From: Vombatus ursinus
Lineage: Eukaryota > Chordata > Mammalia > Diprotodontia > Vombatidae
Direction of reading: 5' to 3'
Assembly (NCBI RefSeq): GCF_900497805.2
Contig: NW_020954550.1
Span: forward strand, 36,315,577-36,379,576
Length of the DNA stretch: 64,000 bases
Part shown: one piece after another, positions 1 through 11,245 of the stretch
How the letters are laid out: each line of letters starts with the position of its first letter
Numbering within the stretch: the stretch's first letter is position 1
The notes under the pieces: generated by a model
What the model saw: only the letters and a program-made list of their open reading frames with translations
Told to the model about the DNA's origin: nothing
Databases searched by the model: none
Program-made: the position numbers and the translations under genes

Positions 1-1112
1 CCAAACCAGGGAACCATTAATGTCTAATGTAGATTTAATCTGCAATTAACTAAAAACAATGTGCCTAGGCTTTTTGTGACTAAACTCAAGAAGGCAACAG
101 AGATCTTCCAATTAAGGTAATTAAGCTCTTAATAGGCACAGGAGAAAGTCAATCCTTTCCTTATTAGTAGAACTGAAGTATTATCTTTCCTGCTGGAAGA
201 ATGTGGATGTCCTGGACACAAGATAAACAGGAAATGGATGAGAATAAGGTGGGAGTGGTGGGGATGTTCCAAGGCGAGATCAGAGAGGGCCAAAGTTCCT
301 GCTGAGCTCTTGGTACCTTGGAGGTCTCCTTGAACATTCTGTTCTGGGGCTCAGCAAAGCCAGAGGAGTGTGCAAGTGCATAGTACAGAAACTATCCAGG
401 GCCAGATATCCAACTGAAAAAATGTACAGCTAGGAAAACAAAAATGCCTAAGAAAGAGAAGCAGATCTAATGGTGAACAGGAGGAGGACTAGCCTGTAGG
501 CCAAGAGAGGTCCTTTGAGGAAGGAGCCACTTCCATGGTTCAAAGGCTCATTATTGCCCAGGGTCTGTCTCAGGAAGCTTGGGACTTTGGTGACTGCTTT
601 AAAAAGCCCCTGGTCAAAAGGGAGGTTTTGAAGCAAAAAGAACTATGGAAATAAGACTGCTGAGCTGGAAAGTAAAATCTCTCAGAATAAAGTGTTTTTG
701 AGTACTTGGGAGGACCCAGTGACTTGCAAACAATCCAAATGATAAGAACAACCTTCATAGTTAGTTATTATGAAAGCAGACTCTCTAGGGACCTCCACTT
801 TTACAACACTGTTTTGGCATTGTTTTACTTGCAAGATTATCAAGAAATTAGAAACACTGAAAATACCAAACCTAGATTTGTTTAAGAATAGTTCAAATTT
901 CAGGCCTTTTATTCTGTTATATTGCCTCCTGCCTTGGTCAGAAGGGAAATGTCTTCCTACGGAGAGTTCTACAAAGAGCTTATGAAAAGGAAAATGATTC
1001 CCACAACTTTAGAAAAAGAAAAAAAATTAACTAGTGTGGCTGTCATATGTAAGAAGAAAAAATGCAAGAGACACCCAATCCCTCTAATCAGGCTTATGAG
1101 CATGGTATGGTG
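1..1112. other. Intronic sequence, nothing recognised
   Basis: No exon, RNA gene or clear repeat was recognised here. The next EGFLAM exon (the linker after the second FN3 domain) was looked for on the minus strand and not found, so it probably lies beyond the left edge. Confidence 0.4.
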
Positions 1113-1690
1113 CACCAGTTTTCAAAGTGTGGTCCGCAGGCACCTGGGGGTCCTCAGGACTATTTCATGGGGTCCCTGAGACCCTTGAAGGGCGTCCTTG
1201 AAGTTAAAACTATATTCGTAATAATACCAAGATGTTATTTGTGTATTAAAATATTTCTCCTTCTTATAACAATATAGCAATATGCAGCCAGTTATATAGT
1301 TATTATATTTCATATACTTGTTGTATATATTTAATTGTATATCATGCACCTCAACCAACACAACCTATCACAACAGATTGATCCAGAAAGTTATTCAGCT
1401 GTATTCTACTACACCAGACATTAAAGAGATTTATGAAAATATGTAAAATAACGCTAATTCCCCTAATTTTTTTAATTTTGGAAAATAGCTAACTCATAAA
1501 TATTATATTATGTTAACCTGTTATGGGTTTATCATTACTTCAAAATGAATAAGCACACATTTTAAAATTTATCAGTTTTAATGTTGAATACAGTAAATAT
1601 TGATAGCTATAAGCCAAATAAACAAAAGCTATTTGGGATCCTTAGTCATTTTTAATAGTATAAAGGAGTGCTGAGACCAAAAACTTTGAG
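1113..1690 (+). mobile_element. Non-autonomous hAT (Charlie-like) DNA transposon
   Basis: The left end has a TTTTCAAAGTGTGGTCCGC-type terminus followed by a GGGGTCC-rich stretch. The right end reads GAGACCAAAAACTTTGAGA, roughly the inverted counterpart. The interior is AT-rich with no coding remnant. This terminus style is known from old mammalian hAT-Charlie elements. The exact family was not identified. Confidence 0.6.
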
Positions 1691-1875
1691 ATGGGCTGGT
1701 GTAGCAGAGCTGTCCTTAAGAGTCAGGAAGATCTGGGTTTGAATGCTGCCTCACATGATTACTACCTGCCCTACCCTGGACAAGTTCATTTTTCCAGGTC
1801 TTTGTTTCTTGTAAAAGGAGAAGGTTAGATTTGAGGACACCTAAGATCCTTCCCACTCTAAATCTATGATATATG
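1691..1875 (+). mobile_element. MIR-like SINE
   Basis: It shows the decayed MIR pattern: a tRNA-like head, GGTTTGAATGCTGCCTC, then the CCTGGACAAGT core and a tail ending in CTCTAAATCTATGAT. It abuts the hAT element. Confidence 0.6.
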
Positions 1876-2057
1876 ACTATTCATACGCTAGTGGGAAGTT
1901 TTATGCTGTCCTTAGCTGTTCAGATCTACTTTGTTGGAAATGAGTAACTCATATAAAGAGGAATAGCCAAGCCTGATTCTGCTAAATGAGGGACCTAAAT
2001 TAGATGATCTCTAAAGTCCTTTCTAATTATATTGTTCTGCAGCCCATTGGATTAAGT

Positions 2058-2395
2058 CATGGGTTCTTTACCTGGGATACATTAACCCCAAAGGGACATG
2101 TGAACAGACTTGGAGAGATCTTTGATTTTGGTTGGGGTGGAGGGAAATACATATAATAAAAATATTTTTAAGATATAATGTTACACACTATATTTAAATT
2201 AAAATTTACAAGATATAATTTATAATTAAATATAACATATTAATATATAATATATACACATTTTGTTTCCTTTGAAATCCTATGTATTTTATTTTACATA
2301 TTTAAAAACATTATTCTGAGAAGGGGTCCATAGGCTTCACCAGACTGCCAAAGGGGTACAGGACACACCCCAAAATATTAAGAACTCTCGCACTA
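2058..2395 (+). mobile_element. hAT element, ORSL-like
   Basis: The left end is GGGTTCTTTACCTGGGATAC and the right end ends in ATTAAGAACTC. Internal landmarks ATTATTCTGAGAAGGGGTCC and GGCTTCACCAGACTGCC recur in the copies at 58968-59122 and, in part, 62803-63033. The middle is expanded by AT-rich sequence. Confidence 0.6.
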
Positions 2396-2819
2396 AAGGA
2401 AAGTGAGCATAGGAGTATTACTCAGTGAAAGGACATAAGGGCTCAAGGACTGTGGAAAGGATAAAAACTGGGGGAAATTAAAAAGAACACACTTTCAGTT
2501 GCCCAATTTCCACCCTACCCCAAGCCTTAAATCAGAAACTATAGGTAAAGGTAATAGTGTGGACTTGCCTTTTCTTCTAGAAAGAGCAAAGAAATACTTT
2601 TAAGGTCTTGCTAAAGTCATAAACTTTTTTTTGAAAGAAACAGCTTTTTTATTTACAAATGTCTGAGAATGTTTGATTTCAGTTTCCATGCCACTTCGCC
2701 TCCCCCACCCCATCTCCATGCCATAGCATGTCATGGCATGCATTATTCCTCTCTCGGGTTTCCAACTCTTGTTCTGAGAGTTGTAATCAAATTAACACCG
2801 CGGTTTCTAGAAAGGACAT

Positions 2820-3165
2820 CATTCTCTCTGACTTCCCTGTCTAAAACCCTCCTCCCTTGTGACCTACATAATGTTTTTCCTCCTACTAGAATGTAAGCTT
2901 CTTGAATACAAGAGCTGTTTGGCTTGTGTTTGTATTTTCATTCCCAGTACTTAGTATAGTGTTTGGCACATAGTAACATGCTTTGTTTTTGTTTTGTTTT
3001 TTGCTTTTTGGTGAGGCAACTGGGGTTAAGTGTCTTGCCCAGGTGACACAGCTAGTAAGTGTCAAGTGTCTGAGGCTGGATTTGAACTCAGGTCCTGCTG
3101 ACTCCAAGGCCAGAGTTCTATCCACTGTGCCACCTCGCTGCCCCTAAGATGCTTAATAAATATTC
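2820..3165 (+). mobile_element. L2 LINE 3' end, split by a SINE
   Basis: It carries L2 3'-end landmarks: a region before GAATGTAAGCTTCTTGA, then CCCAGTACTTAGTATAGTG and GGCACATAGTA, ending GCTTAATAAATATTCATTC. A younger SINE at 2984-3144 interrupts it just before the terminal repeat. Confidence 0.65.
2984..3144 (-). mobile_element. Marsupial tRNA-derived SINE
   Basis: Read on the minus strand it starts GGGGCAGCGAGGTGGCACAG, followed by the tRNA-like box B region, the GTGTGACC core and a T-rich (plus strand) tail. It is inserted in an L2 end, with ATGCTT-type sequence on both flanks. Confidence 0.8.
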
Positions 3166-3194
3166 ATTCATTCATTCATTCAAAGGCCAATCTT

Positions 3195-3865
3195 TACAAG
3201 ATCTTAGAATCTCAGATTTGGAGTGAAACTTGGCAGTCCAACCTTACCCAAAGTATGTGTCTCCCTCCATCTAATCAACCTGTTATCTAGCCTCTGCTTG
3301 AATACCTCTCATGATGGAGAACCCACTACCTGATAAGGCAGACCATTCCATTTTGGAGTAGCTCATTTCTAGTTGGTAGGAAGTAATTCCTCCTATTGAG
3401 CTGAACAGTCTGCCTTCCTATAATTCCCATCTGTTGGCTTTTGCTCTGACTTTTCACTTCTTGACATCTCATGACTCTAAGGAATTCTATTTGAAGAAAG
3501 TAATATTTCTGGTAACACATCTCATCCCATAGGCAATTCCAAAAGTGGAAGGCACTAAGTAGATGACAGAAGATTATGTCAGAGCTGAAAGAGACCTTGG
3601 AGATCATATAATTGAACTCTTTTGTTTTATAGATGAGGAATTTTGAAGCCCAGAGAGTGATTTCCCCAAGGTCACAGAACTAGTTAGTGGGAGAGCTAAG
3701 GTTAGAGCTCCATAGAATAAATATAATACTTCTCTACGGTAGCCCTTCAAATATTTGAAGACTTCTTATAATCCTCCCTACCTACTGTCAAGTCTTCTTT
3801 TCTTCAGGCAAAACATATCTGGTTCCTTAATAGGGCACAGTTTGGAATCACATCATTCTACTAAG
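3195..3865 (-). mobile_element. L3/CR1-clade LINE 3' region
   Basis: The plus strand begins with a TTAGAATCTCAGATTTGGAG terminus. It continues through CTCTGCTTGAATACCTC, GAGAACCCACTACCTG and CCCTTCAAATATTTGAAGAC, the antisense of the CR1/L3 3' region. A MIR-type insertion near 3580-3735 divides it. Confidence 0.7.
3580..3735 (-). mobile_element. MIR-like SINE inside L3
   Basis: TATAGATGAGGAATTTTGAAG followed by CCAAGGTCACAGAACTAG is an antisense MIR core. L3 sequence continues on both sides, so the MIR inserted later than the L3. Confidence 0.6.
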
Positions 3866-3970
3866 CATGGTGCCTTGCATATTGTAGGAACTAAAGTGGT
3901 CACTCTTCTCTGATGGGCTCCAGCATGGGAAACAGCAGTGAGGATCATCTGAGCCATAACAGGTTTAGGC

Positions 3971-3973
3971 TGT

Positions 3974-4030
<57 letters not shown>

Positions 4031-4040
4031 TGTGTGTGTA
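3971..4040. repeat. (TG)n microsatellite
   Basis: Nearly uninterrupted TG dinucleotides, about 35 units, with one TA near the start and one GA interruption near the end. Confidence 0.95.
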
Positions 4041-4504
4041 AAATGGGGGAGGAATAGAAGGGGGTAGGATATGTTTGCTCACATAGCCAGAAAAGACATT
4101 TTGGTATAAGAAATGCTACCTTTTAAATGGATTTGTAGATAGTTTTTCCACCCAGTTTCAAAAGTTATAATTTCCTTTAGACTTTAGGAATATGGTGACC
4201 CTTCTATGCTTAAAAAAGAAGTCATCCATGGTTAATCTGCAGGATTTTTTGTTTTGTTTTGTTTTTTGGTGATAAAGTGCAGTCTGTTTCTAAAGTTGGA
4301 CTAGCTAAATGTCACTTATCAGAACAGTTCTTTTTGTTTGCCTATTGCCAAGCCAAACACAAAGGCTTGTTCTTCTACCTGGATTCTTCCTTCTGTACCA
4401 AAAAAGGGTACAGGCAGTTAGTAAATGTGTCCTGGTTTAGAAACCATGAGGCTCATAGGATCAAAGACTCAGGGCCAGGAAGGGAATTTAAATGTCTTGT
4501 AGTC

Positions 4505-4965
4505 ATAGAATCATAGCTTTAGAGGTGACAGTGATCTTAGAAACTATTATACCTAATCACTTGATTTTATAGAAGAGGAGAGTGAGACACAGACAAAATT
4601 TAAAAGAAAATTATACAGGTTCCTGGCTTCCTTCAAGTTCCAGCTAAAATCTCACCTTCTACAAGAAGCTCTTTTTGATCCCCTTTAATACTAGTACCTT
4701 CTCTCTGGTAATTATTTCCTATTTATCCTGCATATAGCTTACTTGTACATAGTCTTTGCTCTCAAGGAGCTCATAGTCTAATGGAAGAGACAAAATACAA
4801 CAACTATCTTTTGCCTTTCTTTGTATCCCCAGCACTTAGTATGGTGCCTGGCACACAGTAAGTATTTAATAAATATTAATTGACTTGCTAGGAAGTATCT
4901 AGGGTAGGATTTGAACTCGGGTATTTCTGACTCCCTGCTTGAAACATTGTAGGAAGTAGCATTTT
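4505..4965 (-). mobile_element. MIR-like SINE split by an L2 tail
   Basis: The left half (4505-4620) has ATAGAATCATAGCTTTAGAG and an AGAAGAGGAGAGTGAGAC core. The right half resumes after the L2 insertion as GACTTGCTAGGAAGTATC and GGATTTGAACTCGGG. Confidence 0.5.
4620..4885 (+). mobile_element. L2 LINE 3' end
   Basis: It has the L2 terminal pattern: CTTCAAGTTCCAGCTAAAAT, ACAAGAAGCTCTTTTTGATC, ATTTATCCTGCATATAGC, then CCCCAGCACTTAGTATGGTG and TTTAATAAATATTAATTGAC. It carries a short internal rearrangement. Confidence 0.75.
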
Positions 4966-5206
4966 GGGGCAGATAGGTGGTACAGTGAATAGAGCACTAG
5001 ATTGAGAGTCAGGAAGACCTGAGTTCAGATCTGGCCTCAGACACTTACTAGCTGTGTAACCCTGAGCAAGTCACTCGACCCTATTTGCATCAGTTTCCTC
5101 ATCTGTAAAATGAGCAGGAGAAGGAAATGGCAAACCACTTCGGTATCTTTGCCAAGGAAACCCTAAGTGGTGTCGAAGAGTCAGGCACGACTGAACAACT
5201 GAACAA
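4966..5206 (+). mobile_element. Marsupial SINE with RTE-like tail
   Basis: The head GGGGCAGATAGGTGGTACAG with AGTTCAGATCTGG (box B-like) is followed by the GTGTAACCCTGAGCAAGTC core. The 3' part AGAAGGAAATGGCAAACCAC resembles an RTE/BovB LINE end, and the copy ends in ACTGAACAACTGAACAA. Confidence 0.85.
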
Positions 5207-5234
5207 TTTCTGACTCACAGAGTGGTGCTCTTTC

Positions 5235-5395
5235 TAACCCCACACTATTTTCATTTTACAGATATTGAATTTAAGGCTCAGAGAGATTAAGTGATTTGTC
5301 TAAGGTTGCACAGATAGTAAGTGAGAGAGGCAGGATTCAAAGCCATGCCCTCTGCTCTCACATTCAACACTCCTTTCTGCTGTACCACAAGGAGT
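5235..5395 (-). mobile_element. MIR-like SINE
   Basis: An antisense MIR core (CATTTTACAGATATTGAATTT, TTGCACAGATAGTAAGTGAG) runs into a pyrimidine-rich end TTCTGCTGTACCACAAG. That end lies directly before an exon-like patch on the plus strand. Confidence 0.6.
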
Positions 5396-5487
5396 TTCCT
5401 GAGAAAGCTGAGAAGTACAGGGACATCCTGAAGAAGAGGTGCAAAGTCTTGGCTTCCCTGTGCTCCCCACAAACAGAGGACTGGGTA
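5396..5487 (+). other. Exon-like patch on the plus strand, unrecognised
   Basis: An open frame reads EFPEKAEKYRD, then ILKKRCKVLASL and CSPQTEDW. It sits between a MIR-derived pyrimidine-rich stretch ending ACAAG and a good donor-like site CTGGGTAAGTGG. I do not recognise the peptide. It could be an exonised repeat edge, an antisense non-coding exon, a decayed retrocopy piece or chance. It is opposite in strand to EGFLAM. Confidence 0.2.
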
Positions 5488-5539
5488 AGTGGATATTCTT
5501 CTTCCTCAAAATATTTAAGATACAGAAGCTTGGGGTGAT

Positions 5540-6620
5540 CAAGGAGGAGCAGGCTTCCTCCTACCTCCTCTCCTAGGAAAGAATCCCTGCACAAATGATG
5601 GGCACATCATCCAGTCCAATCCAATCCAATTTAATACTATTATAATTAAGCAAACATTTATTAAGTAACTACTATGGACAAGGTGCTGAGACAAGATGAG
5701 AAGGATTCTTTTTGTTATTGGCTTTGTTTAGGCCACCAATGCCATAAAGCCAAATCCTACCCTACAGGCTAGGACATGTTGTTTGGATAGCTGCAATTTA
5801 GGAATGAAGGCTTCATTGATACTGTAGGGTAATCATCCAGGGGGATTGATTTTTATTTGACTATCAATGACCTAGAGCAGAGAAAGGGCCTAGTTTCTTT
5901 GGGACCCACGTCTCTTCCCACCCCACCCCCACCCCCACTCCTACCCCATAATGAATCTAAGATTAACTCAATTCCTCCGAGGATGAAGAAGGAATGTGGC
6001 CGAGTTCCATCTTGCTGTGTGTACATAAGCCTGCACTGCATTTATGAAAGAAAGCTGACCCCAACCCCCATAAGGACAACCCAAAAATAAATTTGTCGGT
6101 GACCTCTAGAATGCAGGAACAGGAAGGGAAGGTCTTTGTTCCAGGCCTCTCTCACCAGAGGCTCAACTTCTACAGAATTGAGAAAATCTCTAGGGAGAAA
6201 GGTCTTTGTGGTAGAGTCAGATTCTGAGCATGTGCATTCTGCAGGGTCCTAAGAAAACTCACCAAAGGGTTGGATCCCTGCAAGGCAATCCCGCAAACAC
6301 AGCCATATTTCTCAGCTAAGAAAAGCAGTTCTATGCTGCCTAATTGTAGGGCTAAGCTTGGCCCAAAAGAAGAGATAAGAAAATATTCTTCCCTCACTTC
6401 TTTGTAGAAGTGGGGGACTGTGGACATAGAACACAGCATATACTGTCAAACTTGGTTGAGGCGTTGGTTAGTTTTGACAAAGTGCTCCCCCCCCACCCCC
6501 ATCTTTCTTTTTTATTCTTTATTATAATGGATGGCTCTTTGGGTGGTAGAGGGGAGACATACTGGGAAGAGGTAATGTCAGGACAAAATATATTAATAAA
6601 CATTTTTTAAAAAGAAAAGC
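5540..6620. other. Intronic sequence, little recognised
   Basis: There is a short antisense L2 end at about 5630-5690 (AAGCAAACATTTATTAAG, ACTACTATGGACAAGGTGC). The rest holds C-rich runs near 5920 and 6488 and no recognisable gene or repeat. Confidence 0.4.
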
Positions 6621-6632
6621 TGTTCTACTCAC

Positions 6633-6799
6633 TGAAGGTTCGAATGGTGTTACTGGGCTGGCTGCGGGAGCTGGATCCAAAAGCATTCACAGCCTTCACA
6701 GCAAACTGGTACTGAGTGTCTGCAATGAGTCCCTTAAGAGCCATGGAGTCCATCTGGATCTGTTCTTTGATTAGAGTCCAACTGTTGTCGAAATCTGGC
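6633..6799 (-). CDS. EGFLAM: EGFLAM (pikachurin) exon: second half of FN3 domain 2
   Basis: This exon encodes the C-terminal strands of the second fibronectin type III domain of pikachurin, a secreted matrix protein of the photoreceptor synaptic cleft that binds dystroglycan. The translation runs from [19 protein letters not shown] through [18 protein letters not shown] to [10 protein letters not shown]. It shows the FN3 hallmarks L-x-P/D-x-T-x-Y-x-F-x-V-x-A-V-N. The acceptor has a pyrimidine tract ending AAAG and the donor is TTCA|GTGAGT. It is 167 nt: the first base completes the codon begun by the 32248-32383 exon, and one base is carried on. The IQMDSM and QPSNTIRT segments agree with remembered human and mouse EGFLAM. 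Probably exon 6. The following exon is not in the window. Confidence 0.92.
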
Positions 6800-7599
6800 C
6801 TTTATCATTAAAAAAAGAGAAAGAGAAGAGGAGGAGGAAGGAGTACTTCAGAAATATTAGAGGAAAGGAAAATGGTATAAACCAACAACATTTGAACTCT
6901 GGAAGCAATACTCATAAAAATGAAGAACAGTTTCCTATCTAAAAAGTGACCTGTATTATAAATCAGAGGCTGTATATTTGTGGGTTCTCCCAATAAAACA
7001 TATTGGATAATTTGTAGGATCAGCCTTAAAACTCGATTTAAAGGTTGTATTCCTGCTCCTTTCCCTCCTCCATTTAGAATATGACTGAAAGATAATAGTA
7101 GTCCTGATAATCATTCAAGGACTCTTCTATCCAGATGTTTTATAAACATGCATCCACTCAGCAACCCCCATCCCTGGAGGTCAGGGGAACAGAACCGCAA
7201 TCTATTCCCAACTTGCAGTTCATAAAACAAATAAAGATTTTATAGGGTGGCTAATTGCACTAATCCCTAGGAGAAAACCCCAGAGATTCTCTCTGTTCTT
7301 GGCAAGTCCTTACTTGTACCCGAAATGTGAAAGGAGATTTAATAGCCACAGGCCTGATAGGGCACTAAATTTTCACATTTTGCTGCTGTAGGCCCTATAT
7401 AGAAGGGTAGAAATTGTTCCAGGGTACCTGTCTGCTTTCAGGCACAGAACTTCCAGGTGGGTCTCTGAATGAACCCTCCACACAAAGAGAGCTAGGAGGG
7501 GAGGGAGCTAGGCCCTCTACAAACACCCCACAGTCATGTTCTGGCATAATGATAGCGTCTGTGGATTATCTAGGCCCTGTGATGCTTAGTCATTGATAG
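6800..7599. other. Intron upstream of the FN3-2 exon, nothing recognised
   Basis: No repeat family or gene was recognised. The acceptor-side pyrimidine tract of the 6633-6799 exon occupies the first 40 bases on the minus strand. Confidence 0.4.
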
Positions 7600-8010
7600 A
7601 CACAGAATTTGAGTTCTGGAAGGGTAAATAGAGCTCATTTCTGACCTCCTTTTACAGATAAAGAAACATGTTCTGAGAGAAGTGACCCCAGATCACACTG
7701 CTAGTTAGTGGGGCTTGATTCCAGGGCTCCAACCCCCAGTCTTGAATTACCATGAAACCATCCAGTCTCTATTCATTTAACAAGCATTTAGTAACCTCCC
7801 CCCACAATTTCATGCCTAGAATTATGTTGGGCTTGCACACGTTCCCCATAGTGAAGATCATGGGATCATAGATTTAGAGCTGGAAGGGACCCTAGAAGCC
7901 ACTAAACTCCATCTCCCCTTCCCCCTTTGAAAACTGAGGCCCAGAGAGGTTAACTAACTTGTCCAGGGTCACACAACTAGTAAGGACTAGAGGTAGGGTT
8001 TCATGCCGAT
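7600..8010 (-). mobile_element. Two MIR-like SINE remnants and an L2 scrap
   Basis: The first (about 7600-7765) has TTTACAGATAAAGAAACATG and GATCACACTGCTAGTTAG. The second (about 7858-8010) starts ATCATAGATTTAGAGCTGG, followed by a GGCCCAGAGAGGTTAAC core and GTCACACAACTAGTAAG. Between them CATTTAACAAGCATTTAG suggests an L2 tail. Confidence 0.55.
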
Positions 8011-8159
8011 GGCTCATAGTGATGTGATGTCAACCCCAGGTTCCTAAGAGCGATTCCCAAGGTTGTACAGACTCTGGGAGATTCTACCACTCTGGAAAGA
8101 CTTTGAGTATGGTCCTAGGAACAGACTATGCCTGCTTTACAAGGATCAGCTGAACACCA

Positions 8160-8340
8160 CCACTATCACTATCACAACTACTGCTACTACAATAATTATT
8201 GTAATTTACAGAGCACTATCAGATTTGCAAGACATTTAATATATTATACCTCCTTTGAACCACATAGCAATCCCATTTGATCATGATGATATATGTTCAG
8301 TTTAGAGGGATTTAACACCAGTAAAGTGGCCAAGTGGTAA
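8160..8340 (-). mobile_element. THER1/MIR-like SINE remnant
   Basis: A decayed version of the pattern TTTACAGAGCACTATCAGAT, ACCTCCTTTGAACCACATAG and AGCAATCCCATTTGATC, antisense to the SINE. Confidence 0.4.
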
Positions 8341-8397
8341 TGAATTCCTTGGCCATGGCAAGCCATGACACAAAAAAAAATACAAAAGGTCCCTCAA

Positions 8398-9990
8398 TCA
8401 ATCAATAAGCATTAGGTTTTCACTCAGTGTGGCAGGTACTATGCAAGTGTTGGGGACATAAAGAAAAAGCAGAAACAGCCCCTACCTCCAAGAAGCTTAC
8501 ATTCTAATGGAGTAGATAACATGTACATAAATAAGTAAATATCAGATACATGCAGACGAGATGGAAGCTTAATCTGGGGGGACTTGGGGCACTGGGAAAG
8601 ATCTTTGTAGAAGGTGGGCGCTTAAGCCGGGAATTCTAAGAGAAAAAAGGAGGGAAGGAAGAGACACACACACATAGAGAAAGAGAGACAGAGAAAAGAT
8701 AGAGACAGAGACAGAGAGAAGAATCGCAGGCATGTGAGACAGCCAATGCAAAGGTCCAAAAATTGGGAGATGGGGCATTGTGTATGAGGTACAGCAAATA
8801 GGCCATTGTAGATGGACCTTAGAGTGTGTGGAGAGAAATAATGTGTAAGGAGACCAGAAAAACAGGAAGAGACCAGGTTATGAAGAACTTTAAATGCCAA
8901 TTAGTAAAATTTTTATTGGGTTCTGGAGGTAGGATGTCCTGTGTTTAACTTTTAGTGTTAAAGATTTACCTGAGGCTCAGAGATGAAAGAAGTAATAGTG
9001 AGCTTTTCCTGTATTCATAGGAAAATCACTTTGCGAGTTGGGTAGAGGATGGATTGTGTTGGAGTGAGGAGAAACTTGAGTCAGGCAGACCAGTTAGAAG
9101 GCTATTGCAATAGTCCAGGACAGTGGCAATGAGAACCTGAACTATGGTGGCACCTGTGTGAGTAGAGAAGGGGATTCATTCAAGAGATGTTATGGGAAAA
9201 GAAATTAAAAGATTTAGAAACTCATTGGCTATGTGAGGTAATCAAGAGTGAGGCAGCAGGAATGACAATGAGTTTGCAAACTTGGATGAAGGATGGTAGT
9301 ACATCCTTCAGTACATCACAGAAGACTGTAAGAGGGGAGGAGGGGTTTGTGGGGAAAGGTTATGAATTCTCTTTTGTAAATGTTGAGTTTGAGATGCCTA
9401 TAAGACATTCAGTTTGAGATGTCTAAAAGGAGGTTGATGATGCAAAAATGGAACTTAGGAGGATGACTTTAGGGCTGGATAAATAGATCTGGGATTCAAC
9501 TGTATAAATATAGTAATAGCCATTATATATGTATATAGCATGTATATAGCACTTTAAGATTTTCAAAGTGCTTTACAAATATTATCTCATTTGATCCTCA
9601 CAACAAACCTGGGAGGTAAGTTCAATAATTATCCCTATTTTACAGATGAAAAAACTGAGGCAGACACTGGTTAAGTCCAGGGGTCACATAGCTAATAAGT
9701 ATCTGAAACCAAATTTGAACTCAGGTCTTCCTGACTCTAGGTCATGCATTCTTTCCACCGTATCACCTTGCTGCTTTAACTCATGGGATCTGATGAGTTC
9801 ATTAAGTGTGAGATCATAAAATGAGAGACAAAGAAGACCCAGGAAAGAGCCCTGGAACACATCTTTTTAGTTAGTGGGTATCACATGGATGGAGATCCCA
9901 AAAGACCCTGAGGAGCCATCAAATGGGTAAGAGAAGAACAAGAGAGAACAGAGTCACAAAGAGACTGTTAAGTCTCTTTTAGCTTCTGTG
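8398..9990 (-). mobile_element. Long antisense L2 LINE, interrupted by a THER1 SINE
   Basis: The plus strand is the antisense of L2 ORF2 and 3' end. It runs from ATCAATCAATAAGCATTAGG through AGAAGCTTACATTCTAATGG, GACCAGGTTATGAAGAAC and GCTATTGCAATAGTCCAGG to GGGGAAAGGTTATGAATTC. After the SINE it resumes with GACCCAGGAAAGAGCCC. On the minus strand it spans part of the reverse transcriptase region to the 3' tail, heavily decayed. A GA-rich run at 8640-8720 lies inside it. Confidence 0.75.
9530..9780 (-). mobile_element. THER1-like SINE nested in L2
   Basis: The plus strand reads TATAGCACTTTAAGATTTTC, ATTATCTCATTTGATCCTC, TTTTACAGATGAAAAAACTG, CAGGTCTTCCTGACTC and ends CACCTTGCTGC, a nearly full-length antisense copy. 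Confidence 0.75.
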
Positions 9991-10044
9991 GTGATGGTAG
10001 CAGAGGGAGAGCATAGGCAGATAGTATTGAGGAGCACATAGTCT

Positions 10045-10462
10045 TATGGCGAGAACTATATGAACTGATGCAAAGTGAAGTGAGAAGAACCAGAAGATCA
10101 TTGTGAACAGTAATAGCAGTGTTCTAATGAAGATCAATTGTGAAAGACATGGCTACTCTGATTAATACAATGATTCAAGATAGTTCCAAAGGACTCATGA
10201 TGAAAAAATGCTATCCACCTCCAGAGAGAGAACTGATGAACCCTGAGTGCAGATTGAAGTAGGATTTTCTCATTTTTCATTTTTCTTGTTTTCTTTTGAA
10301 ATATGGCTAAATGTTTTATATGATTTCACAAGTATAAATGATACTATATTACTTGTCTTAGTGGGCAGGACAGGGGGTGGGAGGGAGGGAATGAATCTAG
10401 AACTCAAAATTTTAAAAAGAAAAGAATGCTAAAAATAAATAAATAATAATTTAAAAAAAGAA
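10045..10462 (+). mobile_element. L1 LINE 3' end (5' truncated)
   Basis: It begins in the segment TGATGCAAAGTGAAGTGAG and continues through GTGAAAGACATGGCTACTC, CATCCACCTCC-type and ATGATTTCACAAGTATAA landmarks to an A-rich tail. The same landmarks recur at 13233-13652 and 21550-21999. Confidence 0.8.
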
Positions 10463-10679
10463 ACACATAGTTTTTAGGCCATCCACAAAGATAATCTTAA
10501 TTGGTGGCACTCAAAATGTGAGATACTTGGTAAACAACCAGGGTCCACTAATGCAGGAACAGTATCATATCAATATTGGCATTCTCTCTATAAATGCAAT
10601 CAAAAGATTTAAGGGAATTGAAGCTAAATGGAAGGATGGCTCTGAAGAGTCAAACAGAGAGGTGGTTGGAGGTAATAAT

Positions 10680-10935
10680 AACAACAACAATAATAATAAT
10701 TAGCATTGGTATAGTGTTTTCAGTTGTGCTTTGTATCTTATTTAGTTCTTATAACAGTTTTATAAGGTAGGTACTCTTATTATCCTCATTTTATAGAAAA
10801 GGAAACTGAGACCGACAGAAGTGAGTTGCCTAACATCAAACAACTAGTAAGTGTCTAAGGCAGGATTTTGTCTTTGGCCATTCCTAACTCCAAGACTAGC
10901 ACTACCTTGCTTCAGAGGTTACTTTTATCATCATG
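10680..10935 (-). mobile_element. THER1-like SINE
   Basis: It is preceded by (AAT/AAC)n. The plus strand has TTAGCATTGGTATAGTG, CTTATTATCCTCATTTTATAG and AGGAAACTGAGACCGACAG, then AACTAGTAAGTGTCTAAGGC, an antisense copy with a worn head. Confidence 0.65.
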
Positions 10936-11175
10936 TATTCAAATCAACAAGAAGTGTCACTATGTAGGATAATTGATCATTGGCTTTCTAGGGGTCATGA
11001 CGAACCTAAGGAAAAAAGGGGGCAGAGGGTGCTAAGGCTCATAAAATCTTTTTAGTCACCTATCAACATTAACTCAGCTGTTGATACTTTAAATGGGAGA
11101 TTCTTGCCCAAGTGACCAGTGAGTGGGCCTGCTGCTAAAGGAGCCAAGTTATATCAATAATATGTAATTGTATAT

Positions 11176-11177
11176 AA

Positions 11178-11208
<31 letters not shown>

Positions 11209-11210
11209 AT
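11176..11210. repeat. (CA)n(TA)n microsatellite
   Basis: About ten CA units run into about six TA units. Confidence 0.9.
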
Positions 11211-11245
11211 ATTAACATTCTTGTCATAACTGAAGCTTTATTATT

